Positions 11,007 through 24,350 of a stretch of 64,000 nucleotides of DNA are shown one piece after another; the stretch's first letter is position 1; each line of letters opens with the position of its first letter. The stretch comes from Epichloe hybrida (Eukaryota > Ascomycota > Sordariomycetes > Hypocreales > Clavicipitaceae). Position numbers and translations under genes: made by a program. Where the stretch lies: contig JAFEKR010000024.1 of assembly GCA_019022495.1 (NCBI GenBank), positions 1-64,000 of the forward strand, written 5' to 3'. A model generated the notes under the pieces. The model saw only the letters and a program-made list of their open reading frames with translations. It was not told the DNA's origin and ran no database searches.

Positions 11007-12834
11007 CTAATTAGTAGTTATCTTTATAGATACTATAGATTAGCAAGGTTTATAGAAGAGGAATTAGTATTAAGGACTTACCTTATAAAAAAGAAAGTGC
11101 TACTTTAAGATACTAAATATGCTAAGGAAGAAGTATATTCTAGCTCTCCTTTTACCTTAAGTAACTATAACTAGCTCTATACTAAATCTAAGCTTATTAA
11201 CTTAATTAAGGCCTAGTTAGTAACTAACCTAACCTATCTTTATTTATTTAATTAGCGCGTCTATTACGTAAATAAACCCTTAGAAGCGTGTTTATTAAAT
11301 AATTAAGGCCTAGTTAGTAACTAACCTAACCTATTCTTAATTATTTAATTAAACCTACTAAGGGGTTAAGATAATAGCTTTACTTATAATCCTTTAGACT
11401 TCTATTAATTCTCTATTTCCCTTACCCCCTTATCTACCACTAATATTATAGTAAAACATTAAGATTAACTAGAGGGATCTAGAGCCTAAGATATTCCCTC
11501 TAATTATAAACATACCTTCCCCCCTAAGAATACTAGAAGAGAAGCTAATTTATAAGTTATATCTTACCTCCTTAACTACATATCCCCTAATTTACACTAA
11601 TACATTACGTAATAAGCACTAGAGAATAAGAAATTATTTAATCTTAAAGCAAATACTACCCCTAAAGAACTTATAGCCTAGATTCTTATTAAGAAAGTAA
11701 CCTATAAATATAAGAACCTATACCTATAAACCCTATTTACTATCTTTAGTAATAACTTTAGAGAATAAAAACAAGAAATATTCTAAGTAGTAAATCCTAA
11801 AGCTATAAAGAGTCTTTAAGACTTTCTCTTCTTTAGTAGCGTCTATATAGACCTATAGAGTTACTATAAGATAATAGTCTTACTTAAAGATATTATTAAC
11901 TATAATAAATTAATAGTATTCTATAAATACTAATACTAATTAGTAGTTAATAGATACTATAGATTAGCAAGGTTTATAGAAGAGGAATTAGTATTAAGGA
12001 CTTACCTTATAAAAAAGAAAGTGCTACTTTAAGATACTAAATATGCTAAGGAAGAAGTATATTCTAGCTCTCCTTTTACCTTAAGTAACTATAACTAGCT
12101 CTATACTAAATCTAAGCTTATTAACTTAATTAAGGCCTAGTTAGTAACTAACCTAACCTATCTTTATTTATTTAATTAGCGCGTCTATTACGTAAATAAA
12201 CCCTTAGAAGCGTGTTTATTAAATAATTAAGGCCTAGTTAGTAACTAACCTAACCTATTCTTAATTATTTAATTAAACCTACTAAGGGGTTAAGATAATA
12301 GCTTTACTTATAATCCTTTAGACTTCTATTAATTCTCTATTTCCCTTACCCCCTTATCTACCACTAATATTATAGTAAAACATTAAGATTAACTAGAGGG
12401 ATCTAGAGCCTAAGATATTCCCTCTAATTATAAACATACCTTCCCCCCTAAGAATACTAGAAGAGAAGCTAATTTATAAGTTATATCTTACCTCCTTAAC
12501 TACATATCCCCTAATTTACACTAATACATTACGTAATAAGCACTAGAGAATAAGAAATTATTTAATCTTAAAGCAAATACTACCCCTAAAGAACTTATAG
12601 CCTAGATTCTTATTAAGAAAGTAACCTATAAATATAAGAACCTATACCTATAAACCCTATTTACTATCTTTAGTAATAACTTTAGAGAATAAAAACAAGA
12701 AATATTCTAAGTAGTAAATCCTAAAGCTATAAAGAGTCTTTAAGACTTTCTCTTCTTTAGTAGCGTCTATATAGACCTATAGAGTTACTATAAGATAATA
12801 GTCTTACTTAAAGATATTATTAACTATAATAAAT
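10981..12834 (+). repeat. ~0.93-kb tandem duplication inside copia B
   Basis: Unit 1 (10981-11909) and unit 2 (11910-12834) are near-identical, at an offset of 929 bp falling to 924 bp after a small deletion (GTAGTTATCTTTATAG versus GTAGTTAATAG). The duplicated block includes the last 26 bp of the LTR plus the start of the internal region and gag. The two units are far more alike than B is to A, so the duplication is recent relative to the RIP decay of the element. Confidence 0.9.
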
Positions 12835-15800
12835 TCTATAATTAGAAAGAAGAAGAAATATAGGAAGTTACTAGGAAGTATTCCCCCTTTAAGAGGTAAA
12901 TAGTAGAGAAGGACTTTTATAAAGACCTCCTTCCTATTAGTATCCCTTCTTTTAGAGATTAACTAAAGTAACTAATCACTCTATATTATCCCTAATCCCC
13001 TTAACCACTATAATCACTCCTGTTTCATTCCTAGATTTCGTTATACTAATCCCTAAGCATACTAAGTATAAGGCAAAGGTATAATAGTAAAGGCAATCCC
13101 CCTATTATAAGCCCTTAACCATAACCCTAGACCCCCCTTATTTCCCCTCCTATAATAAGGCACTATAATCCCCCTCCATAATCTAGGACTATAGCACCTT
13201 TTTCATAAGATTTAATTATCCCTATTCCCCCTTAGGAGATAGGCTAACCCTTATTAAAGTAACTACTTAATCTTAATAAATTCTATAGTAATAAGAGTAT
13301 TAAGTATAGCACTAGGGAGTATAATATTCTTAACATTAAGCTCTTAACTTATTAAAGGAAGTATAAGATACTAGGAATTATATAAGAATAGTTAGGCTAT
13401 AGTTTTAAGTTTATACTAAAAGGAAGACCTTTATAGTACTTCTTAGAGAACCTTTTAGGCTAAGGAGACCCCTAAGATCTCCTAACTCTTATCCGTAGGA
13501 TTAGGTAAAAGTTTAAGACAGATAATACATATTAAAAAAACTATCTATTATAGGGAAGATTATAACTACTCATAATTATCTAAGAGAACCCTAGTAAATT
13601 AAAGATTAAGTGCTTTAAAGACCTTATAATAAAGCTTTTAAATCTCTAAAGGGTAAATCCTTATAGATCCTAGTTAGAATTAGACCTCCGTAGTTAGATT
13701 CTAAATGCTTACAAAGGAATCCTAGAATGTAAGGCCTGCATTATTAATCCTCCTATTAACCTCTAATGCTTTTACAAACAGATAAGGATATTAATTAGTA
13801 AATCTAAAGCTTTAATTAATTAGTAGTAGTTCCTTATAGAAGCTAGTACTAAGGAACACTTTTAGACTAACTATAAGTATAATAGAAGAGGCAAGGAAGC
13901 CTAGTATAGTTAATCTTTATTAAAGAGTAAGCCTTAACGCTTAAAAAAGTGTTATATATATAGTAAAGAAGGTTATTAGTTAACCAAACACTTAGATAAG
14001 AACTAGAAGAAAGCATTCTAACAATTCAAGAATCACTCTCGCATAGACTTAATAGCTTCTTTATATAATATATTCCTAATATAGTATAAAGGTAATAATA
14101 ATCCCGAATTAGCTAAGGATAATAATATTAACTAATATCTAACAGAACTTAGTTTTAGTAAAGAAAATAGCAATAGCTAAGTGCCTATAAGCTTCTTCAC
14201 ATATAGGACCACCTATAACAGCTATATGACCACTAAGATTCTCGCTAGTAAAGCAATAACTTATACTCTAGTTAAGAAGGATCTATTTAATCTTTAGAAA
14301 CTAGATAAGGCACTAAGCGTATTTACACTTAAAGGATAATATTTATCTAGAACCTTTAAAGGCATTATAGCTAATATAGGTGCTACGGGATGTTTATTAG
14401 TAGGCCACCCTTAATTCTTAGCTTTATAAAGTGTAATACTAACTATCACGCTTAATAAGTTAGATACTAGGAAGATAAAGATTAAATTTAGCCCTAGAGA
14501 ACTAATTAAGGCACTTAGATTAATTAAAGTGCTAACTCCGTTTAGAATTATCCTCTTTTAGGTAATCCCTACGAACACTCCCTTTCTCTTATACCTTAAT
14601 AATATAACCTGCCTAAAGATTAATTTCCACACATTAGAGAACGTTTTATAGTAAGGGAATATTAAGGTTCCTATTATACGTAAATAGGGGCACACATAGA
14701 TGCTTCTTAATAAAGAAGAAAGTGTTACTTAGAGTTATCTTATAGAGATTAAGCTTTACTAATTATATTAACGCTTTAGACACCCTTTAGTTTAATATCT
14801 TTATAATTTACTATGTAAATTAGGGCATAAGGTTAAGTTTAAAGCTATTAAGAAACTAACTAAGGTTTGCTAGCAGTGCTAATTACATGCGGATAGCTTA
14901 CATTAGTTTAAATTTACTCTTTAGGATAAATATGCTTATAATTACAAAATCATTATAAACATTATGTATCTTAATAGTAACCGCCCTGTTTTACAAGTTG
15001 TTAATATAGCTACATCCTTTAATACAGCTAGATTCGTTAAAGATATCTCTGTAAAGACCATATAGGAAGCACTCTGTCTTTGCTAGATTAATATCTATCT
15101 AGGCCCCCCGGATTTAATTATTATAGATGCTAGAATAACCTTTAGAGGCAAGGAATTTAAGTAGCTTGCGTTATTAATAGTAATTAAGATTAAAGACATC
15201 CCTATTAAGGCTTACTATAGTATTAGTAAGGTTAAGTAATATTATAGGCCACTCTAAAGAGCTTATAATATTATCTAACAGGAATGCCTGATAACACTAG
15301 AGCCTATGGTATTGTAAATAGCAGTTAAAGCTATGAATAATACCGTAGGATTAAATAGTCTTATACTAATAGTTCTTATTTTTAGCGCGTATTCTTGTAT
15401 AGTTAAGGAATTACCTCTATTACTAGATATTACATAGCAAGCCCTTATAATCTAACTAGTAATAAAGGAAGTTAAGCGTATTTATACCTAGCGGAAAGTT
15501 AGTAATGCCCTTACTATAAGGAACAGTCCTAACACCTTTATAACCATTAGCCTCCCGCTAGGATTGCTTATACGCGTGTAGCGTAAAGGTAAGGGATAGG
15601 CAGGCCCTTATAAGCTATTAGCTATAAAGGGTAAGACCTGCACTCTTAAGCTCCCTTAAGGCCCTAAGGCCTTTAGATTAATATCTATTAGGCCTTTTTA
15701 TAAAAATCCTAATAAAGAGAGACCTCCTAAGAGCGTAGATAACTAAGACGCCTCCCTATAGCCTATAGCTACCCCTCCTACTAATCCCCTAAGGTAAGGA

Positions 15801-17714
15801 CTTAGAAGACCTTAGAAGAACCCCCCTATTATTATATTTAATATTAATTACGTAGATTAAATAAAAGATAAGACTAATGTCTTTCTATTAGCTAAGGAAA
15901 GCTCTAATCTTAAGCTTATAATCTAATTACATAAGGAAGGAATTATTAAGACCCCTAGCAAACCCTTTAAGCTATTTACTAAAGCTAAGATTAATTCTCT
16001 AATCAAATAAGGCGTGTTTAAATTTATTAAGTATAATAAAAGAGAGCATAGTGGAGTTTAAATTTTTAATTCCTATATTATTAATAAGGTAAAGGGCAAG
16101 ATAACAGATCCATACGAGAAGTCAAGGCTTGTAATCCAAGGTTATAGCAATAAGGAGAAGCTAGCAATCCTCACATAGGCCCTAACAATCTAGCGAGCTA
16201 GCTAGTGATTAATCCTTATGATAGTACTTGCGTTATTATTGCTAGGCCTTATCCTCTAGCTTTGTGACATTACATAGGCCTATGTGTAAGCATAAATGCT
16301 TCTTAGTTATATAATCCTAGCCTAAATCCCTATCTAAATCTATTACCTATACCCTATAGGCATAATAATATAAGTAATTAAGCCTCTATATAGTATTATA
16401 GAAGCTAGCACTTACTAGTAGGTAATGTATTATTATTACTATAGAGAAATGCTCTAGATAATAACCTTTATATTTAACCTATACTTACTTATAATAACAA
16501 AGGAGAACCTAACCTTCGCGTGTATAAGGATGTAAACTAATAATATAATTAGACTATCTAACCGCGAGTTCTCTTAATAAGAGGAAGATTAATTAAAAGC
16601 TACTTCTTTTACTACTAAGCTAAAGTAAATCCTTTTTATAGGGAACTTACTAACCTTTAATAGTAGTATTATTACTCTTAAAAATAATATAATTATACTA
16701 AGGCAAAAGGGCTAGAGTAGAAAGCTTTAGTTAATCCTGCTAACTAATTTAAAATAGGTATATATAGAATAACAAGCTTAAGGCGCGTATATTACCTTAA
16801 TTTACTAACCTGAAGCCTACTTTAACCTCTCTGTTACTATATAACACTAAGAGCTATTACCTTAAGATATAAAGAGCCTAAACTAATGAATTTAATAGTA
16901 AATTAATAATCTAAGCTAAGGATTAAGGTTTATACTATTTAATCTTAAAAAGGTAAAGCTTTTTACATTTATAGATGGATCATTTGCTAATAACTAGGAC
17001 CTTACTTCCTAGCTAGGCTACGTGCTTATCCTAGCTAGTAAAGTCTAAGAGGAAAGCACCTTTATAATCTAAGGTAATATTATACACTATAGCTTTACTA
17101 AGAGTAAAAAAGTTATAAGAAGTATGCTTACCTCTGAGATCTATAGCATGGTTACTAGTGCTAATATAGCTTACGTGGTCTTAATAACGCTTAGGTTAAT
17201 TACCTATTAATTAAACCTCCCTATAATTCCTATTATTATTTATACTAATTCGTACTCTTTATATAAATACCTTATTAAGCTTAGTACTACAAAGGAGAAG
17301 TGTCTTATAATTGACATTATGGCCCTTTGTTAATTATATAAGCAACGAGAGATCTATGAGATTAGATAGATTAATAGGAATAATAACCTTGCTAATGTAT
17401 TTACAAAGGCATTACTAAATAAGGCATTTAAGAGGTTTATTATAAGTAATAAAGTAACTATTAGGATAGAAGGGTAGGTTACGTGATTGTAATGTTTATA
17501 TTAATCTAATAAGATTAAAGGTATTAAGAATTAGGCTTACTTATCCTTATATAGGCTTATAGATTAGATTTTGTTGTTTATTATACCCCTTCCCCTTGCC
17601 CTTTTCTTATAATATTATTTGTGATTATTTAATCTTATTTATTCCTTAATTCCTATTTACTTCTCTTGTTAATATTATGCGTTAATAATTATATTAAAAA
17701 GAGAGAGTTTCTAG
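12835..17714 (+). pseudogene. Copia B gag-pol (decayed)
   Basis: This is collinear with copia A from about 3450 to 8330. Readable pieces include a GATGCLLVG protease-like core near 14375, integrase core pieces near 14950-15180, RT near 16060-16300 (GYSNKEKLAILT) and RNase H near 16960-17060 (LGYVLILASKV). All are interrupted by TAA/TAG. B is slightly less mutated than A in places. Confidence 0.8.
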
Positions 17715-18010
17715 TGTTAGAATAAGCATAATATTAATAAGGGTGCGCGCCTCTAATTAGGTAAGCGCGTTATATCGCGGACCCATATATCTAGCCTAAC
17801 CGCGCTGCGATCGGAGTTAGTATATGTGGCCTCTTTGCTAATAACCCTAATTAAGGCCCCTTTTCCTATAATAAATAGCGCACCCTCTTTACTTCTATTT
17901 AATCCCTCTTTTACTTACTTTAATAAACTAGAATATATAACAATTACGTGCACTTTAGTCCACCCTGAAAACCCTACGCGTAGGTCAATGGTATCCTGTA
18001 AATACCAACA
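17715..18010 (+). repeat. 3' LTR of copia B
   Basis: The 296-bp LTR ends GTAAATACCAACA, which probably represents the unmutated terminus of the family. Confidence 0.9.
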
Positions 18011-18100
18011 ATTATACTATTTATAATTTTATACTAATAAAAAGTAAGTCCTAATATAACTATAAGACTTACTTAAGTATATTTCTCTCTTTTAAACTAA

Positions 18101-18660
18101 AATTATATAACTAAGTAAAGAGATTACTATATTTATAGTATAACTAATAAGACTTACTTTTAGACTTACTTTTTTATACATATTTCTTTTTAGCTAGAAT
18201 TATATAACTAAGTAAAGAGATAATACTAGGTTTATAGTGTAACTAATGAGGCCCATTTTAGACCCACTTTTGTATATATGTTTTTTAAGCTAGAATTATA
18301 TAACTAAGTAAAGAGATAATACTAGGTTTATAGTGTAACTAATGAGGCCCACTTTTAGACCCACTTTTGTATATATGTTTTTTAAGCTAGAATTATATAA
18401 CTAAGTAAAGAGATAATACTAGGTTTATAGTATAACTAATAGGACCCACTTTTAGACCCACTTTTGTATATATGTTTTTTAGCTAGAATTATATAACTAA
18501 GTAAAGAGATAATACTAGGTTTATAGTATAACTAATAGGACCCACTTTTAGACCCACTTCTGTATATATGTTTTTTTAGCTAGAATTATATAACTAAGTA
18601 AAGAGATAATACTAGGTTTATAGTATAACTAATAGGACCCACTTTTAGATCCACTTTTAA
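18101..18660. repeat. ~97-bp tandem array
   Basis: The motif AATTATATAACTAAGTAAAG recurs at 18101, 18198, 18294, 18391, 18487 and 18584, a spacing of 96-97 bp. Units contain GACCCACTTTTAGACCCAC, also found in the 101-bp array of the TACAT element. The two arrays are therefore diverged versions of one internal repeat. Confidence 0.9.
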
Positions 18661-19640
18661 AAACACTTTATAACTAAGTAAGTAAGCTAAAAGTAGTATA
18701 AATAATTAAACTTACTTTTAAAGCTTATTTATTTATTTACTTAATATTAAAAAAATAGTATATATATTATAATTATTCTTTATATAATATTTTAACCTTT
18801 CTTTATAAACTTTTCCTAGGTTTTTTCCTTCTCTTTTAGTTTAAAGAAGGTTAAAAGCTAATATAATTTATTATAATTATAATAAAATAGTTTAATAGTA
18901 AAAGAAGTATGTATTAAATAAGGATTAATTTTCTCTTTATAATAAATTCCTTATATATATAAGTATATTTTTATTAGAGTTTTAATCTTATTTATTTAGA
19001 ATTATAAATTATTTCTTTAGGGTAAATATTATATTTAAAGCAAAAATACTATATTAAAATGCATAGTAAATCCTATAAAAAAGCTAGAAAGATAGGATAA
19101 CCTTTAAAATATAAAGAATAAATATTACTATAAGTTAAGTTTAGATAATACTATTTATAGCTACCCTATATATATATATAGCTTAATAGTCTAAATTAGC
19201 TAAAACTTTATAATTCTATAACTAAATACCTAAATAGTATAAGAATTTAAGGATATCTTATTTAGATTATATGAAAAATCTACTATATAATAAGTATATA
19301 TACTACCTTACCCTTTTAACAATATATTGTATTGCATTGTGTTGTATTGCATTGTAATGTATTGTATTGTATTGTATTATAATGTATTTTTATATAATAA
19401 ATAATTATAATAAATTATAGAAAATAGATGTAAGCATAGGAAGACCCTTAATATATTAAGAAAAAAGCATTCTTTAAATTAGATATAAAAGAATATTACT
19501 AAGATATTATATATTTAAAATAATCTATCTATCATTATTTTAGAGGACTAAAACCTTCGCATAAACTTCCGCACCGCTTTAAAGGTCCGGAACCGCCTCT
19601 AAAATACAAACCACATTAATATTTAAATTCCTTGCCTCCG
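18661..19640. other. AT-rich interior and right-arm remnant of a hAT-like element
   Basis: No gene is visible. The segment 19165-19400, including ATTGTATTG-type pentamer runs at 19322-19380, resembles the right arm at 25985-26300. It has no recognisable GCTCTG terminus, so this arm has lost its end. A short, more GC-rich sentence (CCTTCGCATAAACTTCCGC and onwards) at 19555-19660 leads into the LINE. Confidence 0.55.
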
Positions 19641-19689
19641 TTTACCCCCCCCTATAATATTGCATTACGATAAAGCTAGTGGTAGGAGT

Positions 19690-21000
19690 GCGAATATGCT
19701 AATAGTAATTAACTTAGGAGAAAGGGGGCTAGTATAGAGCTACTACTACCTAAATATAGGAATAGAATAGTTTAACGTTTAGAGTAGTAAGAATAACCCT
19801 ATGACAGACTAGAACTAATTTAAATATCTAGATAATATAAAATACTATAATAAAATCATAAGCCTTATCCCTAGTAATAAAGTTACTTAGGTATAGTGTA
19901 TTACTAAAGCTATTACTAGATAGGTAGCGGACTATGCCTAAGCTAAAGCAAAGGTAATAAACTATAATAATAGTAATATTTACACTACTAAAGAAGCCCT
20001 TAAATAAGCCCTTAAAGAGGCTATTAAAGAAAGAGCTAAAGGAAGTAACACTCTAACCTAGGTAAGTATTACCACTAGCCTAGCCCCTAAATAAATAAAT
20101 AACTTACCTCCCTCTCTCTAGATCCCTAGTAGATAGGACTAAGAGGTACTTATTAAAGGGAATACTATCTAGGAATTACTTTAGTCTAGGGGCGCGAAAG
20201 ATATAGTAATAGTAGTAAATAAAGCTATAGGCTAGACTATAGTAGTAGTAGCTAGAAGACTCCCTAGTAGGGATATAATTATTACCTTTAAAGGAAACAC
20301 TACCTAACATAAAGAAGACTAAAAATGGATTACTAAAGCATTTAGGCTAGAGGTAACCCTTTACTATTATGTACTTAGCGTTATTATTAAAGGATTCCTA
20401 ACTAAATATACCTCTCTTAAGAACCTAGTAATAGAAATCAGAAAGGCTAATAAGGTAAATATAGTAAAGGTAATAGTAAGATAACCCTAGGGTAAAGGCG
20501 CCTAAAGAACTACTCTAATACTAGGCCTAGCTAAAGTAAAAGATACTAATAAGATATACTAAGATAATATAGTCTTTAAAGCAAAGCTTTTCTAAACTAA
20601 ACTATATAACAAGACCCTATAACCCTAATAGTGCTATAATTACTTCTAAACTAGCTATATAGCTAAGTTTTATAAGGTAGTACTAAGGTATAGTAAGTGC
20701 GGAGCTAGCTATTATAAGGATAGAGAGTCCTCCTACCTAGTAAAAGATAGATAGGTAAAAGAGAACTATATCCTATACTCTAGACCGCACCTAGCCTAGT
20801 TAAGGGACTATCCTATCCTAAAAGAGAAGTAAAATACTGCTAAAAAGAGAGAACGCCTTATAGCAATACGGAATAAAGCGCTAAATAACTAAGATTAGGA
20901 AGCATTAGATAGTATACGGAGCGACTTAGAGCTAGAATAGAGCTAGCATAAGATAGTAGTAACTAATAACCCCCCTAATTAATATAATAATATTATAAGT
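19690..21000 (+). pseudogene. LINE ORF1 (gag-like) remnant
   Basis: Near 20630-20740 the translation reads CYNYF-TSYIAKFYK followed by RYSKCGASYYKDRESS. This is a degenerate pair of CCHC knuckles in the usual position at the end of a LINE ORF1, a nucleic-acid binding protein. Upstream sequence is Ala/Lys-rich with glutamine-type stops. No start codon can be assigned. Confidence 0.6.
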
Positions 21001-21099
21001 CCTTTTCTAGAATATAAATAAGAAGAATAAACTAGTATATATAGCGCTTTATTACTAGACTAATATAGATGTAATCACAATCTAAGAATAGGAACACAT

Positions 21100-24000
21100 A
21101 AGAAACCTATAGCCCCTAGCACTAGGCCTTGCCTAGTTCTAACTCGTGTATTATAACAGATGTAACGTAGTATATATAAATAAGAAACACGGAGTAAGGT
21201 TATGGTTAGCCTAGGGAGAGACTAACTAGTTACTAGTAAAGCTATAAGGAGTTAATATTTACTCCCTTTACTTAGAGAGATATAGTAATAACTAAAACAC
21301 CCCTATTTATATAATTAACCTAGAGGAGCCCTATAACTAAAGCGTATTTATAGGTAACTTTAACTAAAAGCACCCCCTCTAGGATAAGCTAGATAGGAAA
21401 ACTAATAGAGTGGACGAACTACTAGAGTTTATAGACTAGTAAAGGCTCGGACTTGTTATACCCTAGGGCAAGCCTATAAGATAATATAAAGATAATAAAG
21501 ATAGCACTATTAATCTAGTATAGGCTACACTAGATATTAGAGTTTACTATAAAGGCACTAAAGACATCCCTAGATCTAACTATATCCTATAACTAATTAG
21601 CATCTTTAATAAATAGTAGGAAGCTATCCCTTAGGTCCTTAGATATATATAGGGAGCTATAAACTAACCACACATAAAGGCAGAGGCTGTAATTAGACTC
21701 TAGCCTAAGAACGCGCTAGACTTATGTAATAAAGAGGGAATAGATAACTATATAATATAGCTTATTATAAGCCTATAATAGATTATAGATAAGGTAGTCC
21801 TAAAGAAGGCCTAGGGACTCCCTAGCCTAGAGGTATAGTGGTTAAGGAAAGCCTAAGAGTTAGTTAGTAAAGCAAGGCAAGCTAAGAGATAATAAAGATA
21901 CTAGAGGACTAATGTAAACTAGTAAGCCTATACTAAGGTAAATAAGGACTAAGAACGCGTTATAAGGGAAGAGAAAAAAAATATATAGAGGGATGTATTA
22001 TAAAAGGCTAATATATAGGAAAAAGACAAAGGGGTCTAGAGGCTTAAGAGATAAGCCTAGCTTTAAAGCTAGGCCCCCCTAGAGCTCCCTAGACTCCTTA
22101 AGCTAAAAAGAAGTAAAAACAACCCTAACCTAGCTACTATATATAATAATAAGGCTAGTGTACTAGCATAAAGATTCTTCCCTAAGCTAATAGTAAACCT
22201 CTTGTATATACTAAACCTCTCCTTCCTAGAGCTAGAAAACGCACTATTACTAGATAAAGAATAATTTAGGTAAGAGGAGATTAATAATATCCTAGTAAAT
22301 ATAGCTAGTTAGAAGGCACTAGGGGATAATAAACTCCTAGCAGGCCTTATTAAAGCCTATAATAACCTAGCTAAAGATGCTATAGCTAGGCTCCTAAATA
22401 TAGTCCTAGAAATAGGATACTTCCTAGCCTACTTCTAAACTATAAGGGTAGTAGTAATTAGGAAACCTAGTAAAACCACTAAGGAAATAAGGAGAGCTAA
22501 TATATAAAGACTAATCTTATTACTTAATATAGTAGGAAAGATTATAGAAGTAGTAATAGTAAAGTAACTTATAGCCTTTACTAAGGTAAAGGGGCTACTC
22601 CCTAAACTCTAGATAGGTAATAGGATAAATAAATTAATAGAAACTATAATAAAAGTTCTTATTAAATACATTAGGGAGGCCTAGGGTAGGGGTAGTATTG
22701 CCTTGCTAGCGTAAATAGATATATCTTTAGTGTTTAATAGAGTTAGCTACCTATACCTAATATACCTGCTTATAAAAATAGAAGTCCTATAATAGCTAAT
22801 AGTAGTAATATAAAGCTTCCTTATAGATAGAATAAGCTAGCTTAGCTTTAATAAAGGACTCTCTAGACTATTTATAATTAAGGCTAGCACCCTATAGGGT
22901 TTACCCCTCTCCTTAATTCTTTTCTTACTTTACTTAGTAAAGCTTTATGTCTATCTCTAGGCTATTCTAAGCATAGTAGCTATAGGATTTATAAATAATA
23001 TAAATATAGTAGCCTTTAGTAAGAATATAGTATAGACCTAGAGGAGACTAGAAGCTATATAGAAGATTTATAAGAAATAGGTAAAGTAAGTAAGAGTTAA
23101 GTTTAACCTAGCTAAAACTAAACTTATATACTTTAGTAAGTCCTATAGACTTCCTTAGGCTAAAGTCTAACTTAGAGTAGAGAAAATAGTGCCTATAGAA
23201 TTATATAAATTCCTAGGAGTATAAGTTAATAGAAAACTTAACTAAAGCGCCTATAGAAATATCCTTAAGGGTAAGCTAGCCTAGTAGTAGCTTATACTCT
23301 CTAAGCTAGTAATATTAGCCTAGGGATATAGCTTTAGAGATACTAGACTTCTATATATATAAGTAGTCTAGCTTATCCTTACCTATAAAGTAAGCGCTTA
23401 CTACACCCTTACTAAGAAGGGAGGAAAGCTAAGAGAAGTAGTAAAAAGCTTTATAGTAGATTAATTAGCTTACCTCTAGATTATTATAAGGGCGTTTAAG
23501 GCTATACCTATTATATAACTAGAGGTTAAGACTTATATCCCCCCCCTTAACCTCTACTTAAATAAGATAAAGTAAAGGTTTAAAGATAGAATTATTAATA
23601 GTAAGATAGCAAGAATAATCCAAGCTATAGCTAACTTAGTTATAATAGTACTATACTATAGAAGAAGACCCTTACCTATTAATAATAAGCTAGATATAAA
23701 TATAAATAAGGAATAGAAGAAATATTAGGAGGACTAGTATAATAAGGAGAGGCTAGCCTAGAGTAAACGCGTTAGAGAACTAACTAAAGACTAACCACCC
23801 TCCTATAACCTAAAGGAAATCTAGGAATTCCATACTAACATAGATAAGCATGTCTCTTTAATAATTATCTAACTATGTATAGGAAAGATAGGCTTAAATA
23901 AGTTCCTATTCTAAAGAAAGGTTCCTAGGGTGGTTTCGCCCCTATGTAGCTGTGGTTAAGCTATAGAAGACTAATACTATATACTAGTTAATTATAATAA

Positions 24001-24350
24001 ATACAACCATAGGCAACCTTAGTAGCGATAGCCTGCTAACGCACAGGAGGCAAGGCTAGCCCTAAATAAACCTTAAAAAGTAAAATATTTAGCTAAATAG
24101 TTCCTTAGCACAAGACAACTCTAATATTACTTATTAGCATAGGAGCTAGCTATAAGATAGCTTAGAATACCTCTGGACCTAGGCTAACTTTATTAATAGA
24201 TAGAAAACCTCCTAATTATAAATCTAGTATAAGGGATAGAATGGATAGTATAGGCATAGAGGCAGGCTAGGGGAGGGACTAATTTTATAATTTATAATTA
24301 TAATAGAGAATATTTAGGCCTAGAACTATTATTAGATTAATTTTAACTAT
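21100..24350 (+). pseudogene. LINE ORF2 remnant: endonuclease, RT, Cys/His tail
   Basis: Endonuclease pieces include a FIGNFN block near 21352 (GDFN in the family) followed by HPL. RT pieces near 22715-23030 include FNRVSYLYLIYLLIKI, FNKGLSRLF, GLPLSLILFLLYL and GFINNINIVAFSK. The last is the catalytic box; its two Asp are both replaced by Asn, consistent with G-to-A change on this strand. A CSCG...NYNKYNHRQ segment near 23945-24015 corresponds to the C-terminal zinc motif. The gene is dead. Confidence 0.7.

Larger units (their letters stand above)
10711..18010 (+). mobile_element. Copia retrotransposon B, full length, decayed
   Basis: A 7300-bp Ty1/copia element has 296-bp LTRs at 10711-11006 and 17715-18010 and a target duplication ATTAT (10706-10710 and 18011-18015). 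It belongs to the same family as A. It is longer than A because of a ~929-bp tandem duplication starting inside the 5' LTR and because it keeps ~140 bp that A has lost. Protease (GATGCLLVG near 14375-14405), integrase, RT and RNase H segments can be followed collinearly with A. Stops destroy every frame. Confidence 0.9.

Noticed and set aside
18101..18660. Regularly spaced repeats resembling a CRISPR array
   Set aside because: Both repeat and spacer parts are conserved between units (a plain 97-bp tandem repeat), and the genome is fungal.
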